DNA from: Bacillus sp. OV166
Lineage (GTDB): Bacteria; Bacillota; Bacilli; Bacillales; Cytobacillaceae
NCBI RefSeq assembly: GCF_900177675.1
Contig: NZ_FXWM01000001.1
Coordinates: forward strand, 2,055,001-2,119,000
Direction of reading: 5' to 3'
Length of the DNA: 64,000 nt
Shown here: positions 10,176 through 17,827 of the stretch, one piece after another
Position numbering within the stretch: the first letter of the stretch is position 1
Layout: every line of letters begins with the position of its first letter
Position numbers and translations under genes: made by a program
The notes under the pieces: generated by a model
Told to the model about the DNA's origin: nothing
The model's database searches: none
Seen by the model: the letters and a program-made list of their open reading frames with translations, nothing else

Positions 10176-10422
10176 GGCAACCCTCTCTATTTGTCCCTTT
10201 ACCTGTATACTCAATAAGAGCGGTAAAAGGGGATTTCCAAATGAATACTAAATTTTTCTGTTAACTAATAGTGTATAATGGCTTATAAGAAATTTCCATT
10301 AAATTTTGAATAAAATTAGTTGAACATTTTATCTAACATAGTGGTAAGATGTGTGGAGAAAATCATTTCTTAGATTAACCCTTTTCAAAAAATGAATGCC
10401 TAATAGATTAGAAGGTGTGCAA

Positions 10423-11088
10423 ATGCAAAAAGCAGAGTATATAAATTTAATAGAAACAGAATTATTACCAAGAATACAATTAACGTCTGATAGTCCGTTT
10501 GACCCCATCATTGTAAAAAATATGTCACCGTTATGGAAAACGATCGGGAGCGGCAATTATGCTGGGGTCTTTACACTTGATGCTCATCCAGAGTGGGTGG
10601 TAAAAGTTTATGGTCGAAGCCCCGAGGAGCTTAAAAAAGAAATTGATGTTTACAAGAGGTTAGGAAATCATAAAAGTTATTCTTCACTTTATGATTATGG
10701 GGAAAATTATTTAATCTTAAAAAAGCTTAACGGTATTACCTTGTTTGATGCTGTGGTAAAGGGAGTTCCAATCCCTGAGGCTGTCATAAAGGATATTGAT
10801 TCAGGTTTGGATTATGCGAGGTCGGTTGGATTAAATCCCTATGATGTTCACGGCAAGAATGTCGTCATGTTTGAGGGGAGAGGTTATATTGTTGATATTT
10901 CTGATTTTTATAAACAAGGGTACTGCAAAAAATGGAAAGATTTAAAAAAAGCTTATTACAAGATTTATTTACCATATATATATAAATATCATCCGCCTAT
11001 CCCATTTTTTATCGTCGATGCGGTGCGAAAAGGATATCGGATGTATCGTCGTTTGAAAAAAAAGGCAATAAAGAAAAATAAAAATTAG
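10423..11088 (+). CDS. Small protein-kinase-like protein
   Basis: A 221-aa protein with a minimal kinase fold. A glycine-rich loop (GSGNYAGVF) and VVKVYGR (candidate ATP-binding Lys) lie in the N-lobe. The catalytic loop appears as PYDVHGKNVVMF, and IVDISDF corresponds to the DFG metal-binding site. A Lys-rich tail with IPFFIVDAVRKGYRMYRR ends the protein. ATG 10423 has AAGGTG at good spacing; ATG 10396 is possible but lacks a site. It ends 12 bp before a flavin reductase gene and is probably co-transcribed with it. Activity and target are unknown; it could be an aminoglycoside-phosphotransferase-like or RIO-like kinase. Confidence 0.75.
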   Translation: MQKAEYINLIETELLPRIQLTSDSPFDPIIVKNMSPLWKTIGSGNYAGVFTLDAHPEWVVKVYGRSPEELKKEIDVYKRLGNHKSYSSLYDYGENYLILKKLNGITLFDAVVKGVPIPEAVIKDIDSGLDYARSVGLNPYDVHGKNVVMFEGRGYIVDISDFYKQGYCKKWKDLKKAYYKIYLPYIYKYHPPIPFFIVDAVRKGYRMYRRLKKKAIKKNKN

Positions 11089-11100
11089 CGAGGTGAAATT

Positions 11101-11565
11101 ATGGATGATCGTCAATTTCGAAACGCAATGGGAAAGTTTGCAACAGGGGTAACGGTGGTCGCAACGGAAGTGGCTGGAAATGTCCATGGAATGACTGCGA
11201 ATGCATTCATGTCTGTTTCTCTAAATCCAAAACTTGTCGTAATCTCAATTGCTGAAAAAGCACAAATGCTTGAAAAAATAAAACAAAGTAAAAGCTTTTC
11301 AGTCAATATACTTGCGGCAGATCAACAAGAATTATCAAAGATTTTCGCGGGACAGTCGAAAAATCAACAAGAAATTGTGTTTGACCGCCTCGAGGGTATA
11401 CCAGTTTTACCAGGAGCAACTGCTCAAATTGTTTGCGAAGTATCAGCGGAGCATGATGAAGGTGATCACACACTTTTTATTGGCAGAGTAACCAATCTTA
11501 AAGTTGAAGATTCTGAGCCATTAATCTATTTTAGTGGAAAATACCGATTGTTAGCAGAAGAGTAA
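11101..11565 (+). CDS. Flavin reductase (FMN-binding split-barrel), copy A
   Basis: Flavin reductase of 154 aa (HpaC/HsaB family) that makes free reduced FMN or FAD for two-component monooxygenases. Family features are FRNAMGKFATGVTVVAT at the start, GMTANAFMSVSLNPKLVVISI in the flavin-binding region and the C-terminal GDHTLFIGRV. It is strongly similar to the reductase at 20135 along the whole length, clearly a recent paralogue. It sits 12 bp after the kinase-like gene with AGGTG as ribosome site, at the left edge of the catabolic island. Three monooxygenases in the window would need this partner. Confidence 0.9.
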   Translation: MDDRQFRNAMGKFATGVTVVATEVAGNVHGMTANAFMSVSLNPKLVVISIAEKAQMLEKIKQSKSFSVNILAADQQELSKIFAGQSKNQQEIVFDRLEGIPVLPGATAQIVCEVSAEHDEGDHTLFIGRVTNLKVEDSEPLIYFSGKYRLLAEE

Positions 11566-11677
11566 TTGGTGGGTTAAGCAGATTGGTTAGTTTTTTACTA
11601 ATTTTTGAAAAGATTATATAAAATAGACTCGATAAGCAAAGATTATCAGTAAAATTTTACTTGATAACGATATGTAA

Positions 11678-11708
11678 AAAATGCCCTGAAATTTTCAGGG
11701 CATTTTTT
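11678..11708 (+). terminator. Terminator after flavin reductase A
   Basis: Long stem AAAATGCCCTGAAA / TTTCAGGGCATTTT followed by TT. Confidence 0.88.
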
Positions 11709-11764
11709 AGTGTTTTCGCGAAATAACGACTATAATTCCAAAAATAAATAATATTTAGAATATA

Positions 11765-11820
11765 TTGACAAGTATTTATTTGGTGTGTAGAATTACAGTT
11801 AGTAAAAGAAAGCGCTTTTT
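11765..11820 (+). promoter_or_regulatory. Promoter and AAAGCGCTTT operator, copy 1
   Basis: Perfect -35 TTGACA at 11765-11770, 17-bp spacer, -10 TAGAAT at 11788-11793, then AGAAAGCGCTTTTT at 11807-11820. The palindrome AAAGCGCTTT starts 16 bases after the -10. The same layout precedes the hydrolase at 16135. The operator is cre-like (CcpA) but imperfect; a LacI-type repressor is an alternative. The leader to the MFS gene is about 180 nt and contains a hairpin (11875-11900, arms GTTGTTTTG / CAAAACAAC) without a T-run. Confidence 0.6.
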
Positions 11821-11983
11821 TACCGTTTTATACAATTAAAAAAGTAATAAACGTAAAATTAAAATTTTAGTTCTGTTGTTTTGATGGCCAACAAAACAAC
11901 CTGCTCGAAATTTTTGTTTTATTTTGAAAGCGGATTCATTATCTATTTCAAAACATTTATGAAATGATATGGGAGGTTTAACA

Positions 11984-13183
11984 ATGGCAGTAAAGACCAT
12001 CAGCAGAAATTTTCTTAAGTTTTTGGTTGTTATTCTTGCTTTCCAAGATGTTGCTGCAGGGGTAGCAGGATCAATAATGGCTGACATCATTAAGGCATTT
12101 CCACAATATGACCCCACAATTGTTATGTTAGTTGCTACTTTTCCAGGATTAATACAAATTGTTCCTGCTCTCTTTTATGGTAAACTTTCCAAAATGTTCA
12201 AGAAGCGAACACTATTGTTTGTAGGCTTAAGCCTTTTCATCATCGGAGGAGTCCTTCCAACATTTATTGATAACCTATGGTTGATAATTGCTATGAGAGG
12301 GATTTTAGGGCTTGGTGTCGGGATTACAATGCCGTTATCGGTGGACGTTATTACAGATTTCTTTGATGGAAGAGAAAGAGATTTCTTGATTGGATTTGGT
12401 ACATCAACGATTGCCTGTATCGGAGCAATTTTCTTCCAATTGGTTGGAGGGATCTTAGCGGATGCTTATGGGTGGCATTATGGTTTCCTAACCTACCTGT
12501 TCCCTATTTGGATTCTTGCTATTACAATTCTTTACCTGCCCGAGCCTGAGAAGAAACAGGTAGCTATAGTCGATAGTAAACAGGCAGCCGTAAAGATTAA
12601 ATTGCCAAAAGCAATCTATTGGGTAAGTCTCGGACAGGTCTTTTATTCAGCGCTAATTTTTGGCTATGTAGTAAATATATCAGTTGTCATCCAAGCGGAT
12701 AAATTAGGTAATGCCACAGAAGCTGGTTTGGCTATATCCATCTTTACTTTTGGTACTTTAATAGCTGGTTTCCTTTTTGGGAAGATAAAACACAAACTTC
12801 CAACCATGTATTTACCGCTTGCTGTTTTAATGACCGGTGTTGGAATGGCCATCTGTTACTACTCTCCAACTCTAACAATGATCTTAATTGGAAGTGTATT
12901 CGGTGGCTTTGCGATGGGTATTGGCATTCCAGGAGTATTTACTAGGGTTTCTGAGTTAACTCCAGTAGGTGCTCCTTCAAATGTAGGTTTAGTGGTTGCA
13001 GGGCAAGGGATTGGAGGGATTTTAGGGCCTTTTGGATTTCAAGTGATTCAAAATATATTTAACCAAGATATAGGTAGATTTCCATTAGCAGTTAGTGCAA
13101 TTGGATTAGTTGCATTAGCAATCATTTGGGCTATTTCGGTAATGAAGCCGAAAAGGGATATTGAGGCTACTCTAAGTCAATGA
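11984..13183 (+). CDS. MFS transporter, island module 1
   Basis: Major facilitator of 399 aa with about 12 membrane segments, probably taking up the island's substrate. It contains KMFKKRTLLFVGL after the second segment, a form of the MFS loop 2-3 motif, and G-rich helices (GLGVGITMPLSVDVITDFF). ATG 11984 is chosen because GGGAGG lies just upstream. It is transcribed from the TTGACA promoter with the AAAGCGCTTT operator and ends in a terminator, so it is a one-gene unit ahead of the SDR operon. Substrate not readable. Confidence 0.82.
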   Translation: MAVKTISRNFLKFLVVILAFQDVAAGVAGSIMADIIKAFPQYDPTIVMLVATFPGLIQIVPALFYGKLSKMFKKRTLLFVGLSLFIIGGVLPTFIDNLWLIIAMRGILGLGVGITMPLSVDVITDFFDGRERDFLIGFGTSTIACIGAIFFQLVGGILADAYGWHYGFLTYLFPIWILAITILYLPEPEKKQVAIVDSKQAAVKIKLPKAIYWVSLGQVFYSALIFGYVVNISVVIQADKLGNATEAGLAISIFTFGTLIAGFLFGKIKHKLPTMYLPLAVLMTGVGMAICYYSPTLTMILIGSVFGGFAMGIGIPGVFTRVSELTPVGAPSNVGLVVAGQGIGGILGPFGFQVIQNIFNQDIGRFPLAVSAIGLVALAIIWAISVMKPKRDIEATLSQ

Positions 13184-13189
13184 CAAAGA

Positions 13190-13233
13190 AAAAGCTAAAA
13201 TGATGAGTAGAAAATTCATCATTTTAGCTTTTT
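13190..13233 (+). terminator. Terminator after MFS gene
   Basis: Perfect 17-bp stem AAAAGCTAAAATGATGA / TCATCATTTTAGCTTTT, 9-base loop and T-rich tail. It ends only 34 bp before the next gene, so read-through or attenuation is possible. Confidence 0.85.
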
Positions 13234-13266
13234 ATATGAAAAAAATTATTACATGAGAGGGGACGT

Positions 13267-14022
13267 ATGATGGGGAATTCATTACAAAGATTACAAAATA
13301 AAGTTGCGATTGTAACGGGCAGTACCTCCGGAATTGGCGATGCAACTGCTAAATTATTTGCTGCAGAGGGTGCAAAAGTTGTAGTTGTCGGAAGAAGAAG
13401 AGAAAACGGAGAAAGAATCGTTGATTCCATCAATAGCCAGGGAGGAGAAGCGATTTTCGTACAGACAGATATGACGGACGAAGAACAAATCATAAATTTA
13501 GTAGATAGTACGTTAGAGAGATTTGGTCAAATTGATATTCTTATCAATAATGCAGGGAGAATTATTGAAAAACCATTTATTGAATTAACAACCAGTGATT
13601 GGGATGAATTCGTTGCACTTGATGCGTATTCTTATTTCCGTGCCATGCAGTTGGTCCTCCCGCATATGGAAAAACGGTCTTCAGGAAACATTGTCAATGT
13701 GACCTCTTTAGCTGCGGTCAGTGTCATGCCTACCCATGCACTCTATAGTTTTGTTAAAGCAGGAATCACCCATATGTCAAAGGTAGTGGCTGCTGAGTAT
13801 GCCGGAAAAGGCATCCGGGTGAATTGCTTATTGCCGGGTGTCGTCTATACGGAAATGATTGCCGATAATCCGAATACCCCTCACATGGAAAAAATCATCC
13901 CATTGGGCAGAATGTCCACACCAGAAGAACAGGCAAAAACAATTTTATTCATGGTTTCTGATGAATCATCCTATATGACTGGTACATCCATCGTATCTGA
14001 TGGCGGTGTAAGAGGAATATAG
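13267..14022 (+). CDS. Short-chain dehydrogenase/reductase 1
   Basis: Classical SDR of 251 aa, NAD(P)-dependent alcohol/ketone oxidoreductase. It has TGSTSGIGDA (cofactor loop), NNAG, catalytic Ser in VNVTSLAAVS and YSFVK (Tyr-x3-Lys). The C-terminus is SYMTGTSIVSDGGVRG. RBS GAGAGGGG, ATG start. First of three consecutive SDR genes with gaps of 32 and 27 bp, clearly one operon. Likely oxidises ring hydroxyls of the island's substrate; exact reaction unknown. Confidence 0.88.
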   Translation: MMGNSLQRLQNKVAIVTGSTSGIGDATAKLFAAEGAKVVVVGRRRENGERIVDSINSQGGEAIFVQTDMTDEEQIINLVDSTLERFGQIDILINNAGRIIEKPFIELTTSDWDEFVALDAYSYFRAMQLVLPHMEKRSSGNIVNVTSLAAVSVMPTHALYSFVKAGITHMSKVVAAEYAGKGIRVNCLLPGVVYTEMIADNPNTPHMEKIIPLGRMSTPEEQAKTILFMVSDESSYMTGTSIVSDGGVRGI

Positions 14023-14054
14023 ACATCAATCCAAAAAGCAAAGGGGGATATAAA

Positions 14055-14882
14055 ATGCTGTTAAAAGATAAAATAGCCGTCATAACTGGTGGAGCAAAGG
14101 GCATGGGAGAAGCTACATCTAAAAAATTCGCCGAACAAGGCGCGACCGTAGTCATTGCCGATTTGGATTTTAATGCTGCCCGGATCGTTTCTGATAACAT
14201 CCAAACAGCCGGAGGACAAGCTCGCGCCTATAATCAGGTAGACGTCACTAATCAATTAACGATTAAAGCAACAGTAGATCAGGCGATGGAGGAATTTGGC
14301 AGAATTGATATTTTAGTAAATTGTGCAGGAGGTACCTTTGGTGCTAACGGGAGCAGTGAAAATATTAACATGGAGGATTGGGACAGAACCATAAAGTTAA
14401 ATCTTAATGGTACCCTTAATCCAATTATGGAAATTTTACCGTACATGAAAAAACAAAGATATGGAAAAATCGTTAATTTCTCTTCGATGGGGGCATTTAA
14501 TGCTTATACGGTTGTACTGCATTACCATGCTGCCAAAGGTGCGGTGGAGAGTCTTACCCATAATCTCGCATTTGAACTTGCGCCGCTAGGAGTCCATGTT
14601 AACGTCATTTCGCCAGGTCCGATTATGACTCCTTTTTGGGATGAATTAATGTCTCCTGGTCCTGAACGAGATCAATTTACAGCAGCACTTTCCAAAAAAG
14701 AAGTTCCGATGCACAGAATGGGGACGGCTGAGGATATTGCAGGTGTGTGTTTATTCTTAGCGTCAGGATTATCTGACTATGTGACAGGGCAGAAAATCTT
14801 TGTTGGCGGTGGCATGGGTAACATCATATCCCATAATTCTACCTTCCTATCATCCGAAGAAAATAAACAGGTTAATAAATGA
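14055..14882 (+). CDS. Short-chain dehydrogenase/reductase 2
   Basis: SDR of 275 aa, slightly longer than usual because of a C-terminal tail after the GGGMGN end motif. Cofactor loop TGGAKGMGEA, acidic IADLDF after beta-2 (NAD preference), NCAGG in place of NNAG, and catalytic YHAAK (Tyr-x3-Lys). Ribosome site AAAGGGGG, ATG start. It sits between two other SDRs. Three SDRs in a row suggest successive oxidations of a polyhydroxylated or ring substrate, or enzymes for different stereoisomers. Confidence 0.88.
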   Translation: MLLKDKIAVITGGAKGMGEATSKKFAEQGATVVIADLDFNAARIVSDNIQTAGGQARAYNQVDVTNQLTIKATVDQAMEEFGRIDILVNCAGGTFGANGSSENINMEDWDRTIKLNLNGTLNPIMEILPYMKKQRYGKIVNFSSMGAFNAYTVVLHYHAAKGAVESLTHNLAFELAPLGVHVNVISPGPIMTPFWDELMSPGPERDQFTAALSKKEVPMHRMGTAEDIAGVCLFLASGLSDYVTGQKIFVGGGMGNIISHNSTFLSSEENKQVNK

Positions 14883-14909
14883 TAGACTGTGCAGAAAGGG
14901 GAGAGTTGA

Positions 14910-15674
14910 TTGAAGAGATTAGAAGGTAAAGTGGCTATAATCACGGGCGCCGGTAATGGACAGGGAGCGTTTGAAGCAGAATTATTCGCCAAAGAGGGAG
15001 CGTCCGTTGTTGTCACAGATATAGACTTTGAAAGTGCAGCTAAGATTGTCAAGGAAATCCATAACAGTAATGGCACCGCAATCGCGATGCAACATGATAT
15101 TTCTTCAGAAGTTGATTGGAAAGTGGTAATAGAAAAAACAATTGAGTCCTTTGGGAAAATTGATATTCTAGTAAATAATGCTGGAATACATAAGGAAACA
15201 GCAATGTCAGACATCACATTAATAGAATGGAATAAGATGATTGAAATAAATCTAACTGGAACTTTTATTGGTATCCAATCTGTTATCCCTTATATGAAGA
15301 AAAATGGCAGTGGTTCGATTGTTAACATAGCTTCGATTGCCGCTCTTAGGGGAGGGAGCTTTGCTCACTATAGTGCAGCAAAGGGGGGCGTACGATCACT
15401 TTCGAAAACAGCGGCTATTGAATATGCACGGGACAATATACGAGTCAATAGCGTTTATCCGGGACTTATCATGACTGACCTTGTAAAAGATGCGCTTGAA
15501 AATGAAATTGTCCGCAGAAACCTAATGGATCAACTTCCGCTTGGTCGTTTTGGAAAAGTTGAAGAAGTGGGATATGGTGTTCTTTACTTAGCATCAGATG
15601 AATCTTCCTTCGTAACTGGATCGGAATTAGTAATTGACGGCGGCACAATGGCTGGTGCAAGATTGCTGGAATAA
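14910..15674 (+). CDS. Short-chain dehydrogenase/reductase 3
   Basis: SDR of 254 aa with a TTG start behind AAAGGGGAGAG. Cofactor loop TGAGNGQGAF (the usual GIG is GQG here), VTDIDF, NNAG, NIASIAALRG with the catalytic Ser, and YSAAK. The C-terminal motif is FVTGSELVIDGGTM. Last gene of the SDR operon; a MITE-like element and a terminator follow. Role as for the two preceding SDRs. Confidence 0.88.
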   Translation: MKRLEGKVAIITGAGNGQGAFEAELFAKEGASVVVTDIDFESAAKIVKEIHNSNGTAIAMQHDISSEVDWKVVIEKTIESFGKIDILVNNAGIHKETAMSDITLIEWNKMIEINLTGTFIGIQSVIPYMKKNGSGSIVNIASIAALRGGSFAHYSAAKGGVRSLSKTAAIEYARDNIRVNSVYPGLIMTDLVKDALENEIVRRNLMDQLPLGRFGKVEEVGYGVLYLASDESSFVTGSELVIDGGTMAGARLLE

Positions 15675-15687
15675 TTTCTAAAATATA

Positions 15688-15871
15688 GGCTGTGTTAAAG
15701 CTTATTGTTGATTTTGGCACCCTGTTGATTGGAGTGGAAGGCACGAAGACTCCTGCGGGAGGACGGGGCAGGGGAGACCCCGCAGGAGCGCAGCGACGAG
15801 GAGGCTCCCCGGACCGCCCGCGGAAAGCGAAGTGCCTGGAGCGGAAATCAACAGGCAACTTTAACAGAGCC
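15688..15871. repeat. Full-length MITE-like Bacillus intergenic element
   Basis: A 184-bp element with 13-bp terminal inverted repeats GGCTGTGTTAAAG / CTTTAACAGAGCC (one mismatch). Nested inside are GTTGATTGGAGTGGAA / GGAGCGGAAATCAACAGG and a G+C-rich palindromic core (CTCCTGCGGG / CCCCGCAGGAG). It encodes no protein; small frames inside are by-products of its composition. Such elements are common in Bacillaceae intergenic DNA; I know no formal name. A shortened relative lies at 8427-8527. Confidence 0.78.
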
Positions 15872-15888
15872 AACATATAGAAGATTTA

Positions 15889-15927
15889 ATAGAGGATGTC
15901 AAAAAGCTTAAGACATCCTCTTTTTTA
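15889..15927 (+). terminator. Terminator after SDR operon
   Basis: Perfect 10-bp stem AGAGGATGTC / GACATCCTCT followed by T6. Confidence 0.87.
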
Positions 15928-15974
15928 TTTAGGAGAATTCACCAAATTCTAAATAAAAAAATATTCAGAATTTA

Positions 15975-16031
15975 TTGACAAGGTTAAATAAACCAAAGTA
16001 AAATTATAGTTAGTTAAAGAAAGCGCTTTTA
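15975..16031 (+). promoter_or_regulatory. Promoter and AAAGCGCTTT operator, copy 2
   Basis: TTGACA at 15975-15980, 18-bp spacer, TAAAAT at 15999-16004, then AGAAAGCGCTTTTA at 16018-16031. The operator is placed exactly as in copy 1 at 11765, and the flanks are alike (ATTATAGTTAGTTAAAGAAAGC against ATTACAGTTAGTAAAAGAAAGC with the last bases trimmed). The two units are therefore probably co-regulated. The rest of the 460-bp gap is the MITE-like element, a terminator and an AT-rich leader of about 100 nt. Confidence 0.6.
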
Positions 16032-16134
16032 TTACTATTTTATCCACTATATTCATAGTGATAATACGATACTGAAATTTTATGTCAAAGAGAATTAATG
16101 ATAAAAATTATTTTACAAAGTGAGGATAACGAAT

Positions 16135-16980
16135 ATGACAGCAGTTGAAACAAAGAAGGTTCAAACAGGAAACTATCAAACCTTTATTCATGAAGGTGGT
16201 GACAACTCCTCCGAAACGATCATCTTTCTTCATGGAAGCGGACCAGGGGTAAGTGCAAAATCAAACTGGCAGCACATATTACCACATTTTAATGAGAAAT
16301 TTCACGTAGTGGCACTTGATATTTTCGGTTTTGGCAATACCGATCATCCTGAGACCTATCCGAAAAATGGTGTAGAGTGGATGAATGAGCGGATCAAACA
16401 GGTATTGCTGTTAATGGATAATTTAGGGGTTGAAAAGGCCAACTTAGTTGGGAATTCCCTCGGTGGTGTCATTGCCCTTCATCTGCTCATGTATGCACCG
16501 GATCGATTTGATAAAGTAGTATTGATGGGGGCTGGCGGCGGTTTAACAGAACCAACTCCAGAACTTGCAAAACTAGCAAACTTCCATAAAGACCCAGATC
16601 CAGTTGCATTCAAAAATTTATTAAGCTGGTTCTTATTTGATAAAAGCATCCTTGAAGATGAATTGGAGAACATTGTGTCTGAGCGATTAGAGCTATTTTT
16701 AAAGCCCGAAGTTCGTAGATCATATGAGGAGAATTTCTCGAAATCACATTTGTCGGATATGCTTATCCCGCCTTCAGCACTGAAACAAATGGACCAGTCT
16801 ATTTTACTAATTCACGGACATGCTGACCGTTTTGTACCACTCCAAAGCAGCCTATATGTAATGGACTATTTACCAAATGCACAGCTGCATGTCTTTAAGC
16901 GCTGTGGACATTGGGCGCAAGTCGAACAAAAAGAAAGATTTATCAAATTAACATCGGATTTTTTCAATGGTGACCTATAA
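16135..16980 (+). CDS. Meta-cleavage-product hydrolase, copy A
   Basis: Alpha/beta hydrolase of 281 aa in the MhpC/BphD/HsaD group, which breaks C-C bonds in extradiol ring-cleavage products. HGSGPG at 33-38 is the family's oxyanion-region signature. The triad is visible as Ser108 (GNSLGG), Asp231 (HGHAD) and His259 (CGHW). Start ATG 16135 with GTGAGGA upstream; a GTG at 16120 is in frame but overlaps the ribosome site. Own promoter with AAAGCGCTTT operator. Its likely substrate comes from one of the two extradiol dioxygenases. Confidence 0.88.
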   Translation: MTAVETKKVQTGNYQTFIHEGGDNSSETIIFLHGSGPGVSAKSNWQHILPHFNEKFHVVALDIFGFGNTDHPETYPKNGVEWMNERIKQVLLLMDNLGVEKANLVGNSLGGVIALHLLMYAPDRFDKVVLMGAGGGLTEPTPELAKLANFHKDPDPVAFKNLLSWFLFDKSILEDELENIVSERLELFLKPEVRRSYEENFSKSHLSDMLIPPSALKQMDQSILLIHGHADRFVPLQSSLYVMDYLPNAQLHVFKRCGHWAQVEQKERFIKLTSDFFNGDL

Positions 16981-17120
16981 ACTAAAACTAACGCACCCTT
17001 GATCGTCATTATAGTAGATTAGGATAAAACTCTAGTATATCCTAAAGTGACAATAGACACTCGCTAGTGAATTAACATATTATAGGGGTAACTAATCCTA
17101 GAAAATAGCAGGTGTATGAT

Positions 17121-17774
17121 ATGAAAATTGATAAGGCTTATCGCTATATTAAAAGATTAATCATTGAAGGAATCTGGGAACCAGAAACCTCGATAAATGT
17201 GAATGAGATTACGGAAAAACTAAATATGAGCCGGACACCCGTCCACAAGGCATTATCTAAACTTGAGCAAGAAGGATTTCTCACAATTATTCCGCAGGTT
17301 GGTGTCTTTGTAAAAAGACCTGACCCAGAAGAGGTTTTAGAACGATTATTGGTTTGTGCCAATTTAGATGCATTAATGACTGAGCAGGCTGCATTAAATC
17401 TGAACGAAGAGGAATTTCATTTTTTGGAAGAAATCTTAACAAAAATGGATAATTCTGGGTTATCAGCTGATGAATACTCCAACTTAAATATTGATTTTCA
17501 TCGCACCATTTATGAAGCCTCAAAGTTAACTTATACCTTTAATCTCGCGAAGACACTTTGGGATTACCTGAATTTTGTAGGAAACCCAGAAGAATTATTC
17601 ACGGATGAGCGAAGAAAACAGTCTCAAACGGAGCATTGGATTATTTTTTATAGTCTACGAGAAAAGGACAGTAAAATGGCCAAAAGATTAATGGAGAAAC
17701 ATATGCGTCGAGTAGCTAAGCTTGTAGGAGAAAAATATCAGGACATTGATTTAAACCAACGTGTATTTAACTAA
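17121..17774 (+). CDS. GntR-family regulator (FadR/FCD subgroup)
   Basis: Transcription factor of 217 aa. A winged helix at about 1-65 carries LNMSRTPVHKALSKLEQEGFL. The FCD ligand domain is shown by DFHRTIYEASK and SLREKDSKMAKRLMEKHMRRV, whose Asp and His residues usually bind a metal and a carboxylate. ATG 17121 has GCAGGTG upstream; GTG 17112 is an alternative. It stands just before the monooxygenase/dioxygenase genes and probably represses or controls module 1 in response to a carboxylic-acid intermediate. Its operator was not identified. Confidence 0.85.
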   Translation: MKIDKAYRYIKRLIIEGIWEPETSINVNEITEKLNMSRTPVHKALSKLEQEGFLTIIPQVGVFVKRPDPEEVLERLLVCANLDALMTEQAALNLNEEEFHFLEEILTKMDNSGLSADEYSNLNIDFHRTIYEASKLTYTFNLAKTLWDYLNFVGNPEELFTDERRKQSQTEHWIIFYSLREKDSKMAKRLMEKHMRRVAKLVGEKYQDIDLNQRVFN

Positions 17775-17827
17775 TTCCACGGGCTAATGAAAAAAGGAAC
17801 AACCACTATTTTGCAGGGGGTACTCTA

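Noticed and set aside
11875..11900. Hairpin in the leader of the first MFS gene as a riboswitch
   Set aside because: A single 9-bp AT-rich stem with no alternative pairing or terminator; nothing resembles a known riboswitch.
15692..15911. Two short plus-strand reading frames of 60-62 codons
   Set aside because: They lie inside the MITE-like element, overlap each other in different frames, have no ribosome site and reflect the G+C-rich repeat composition.
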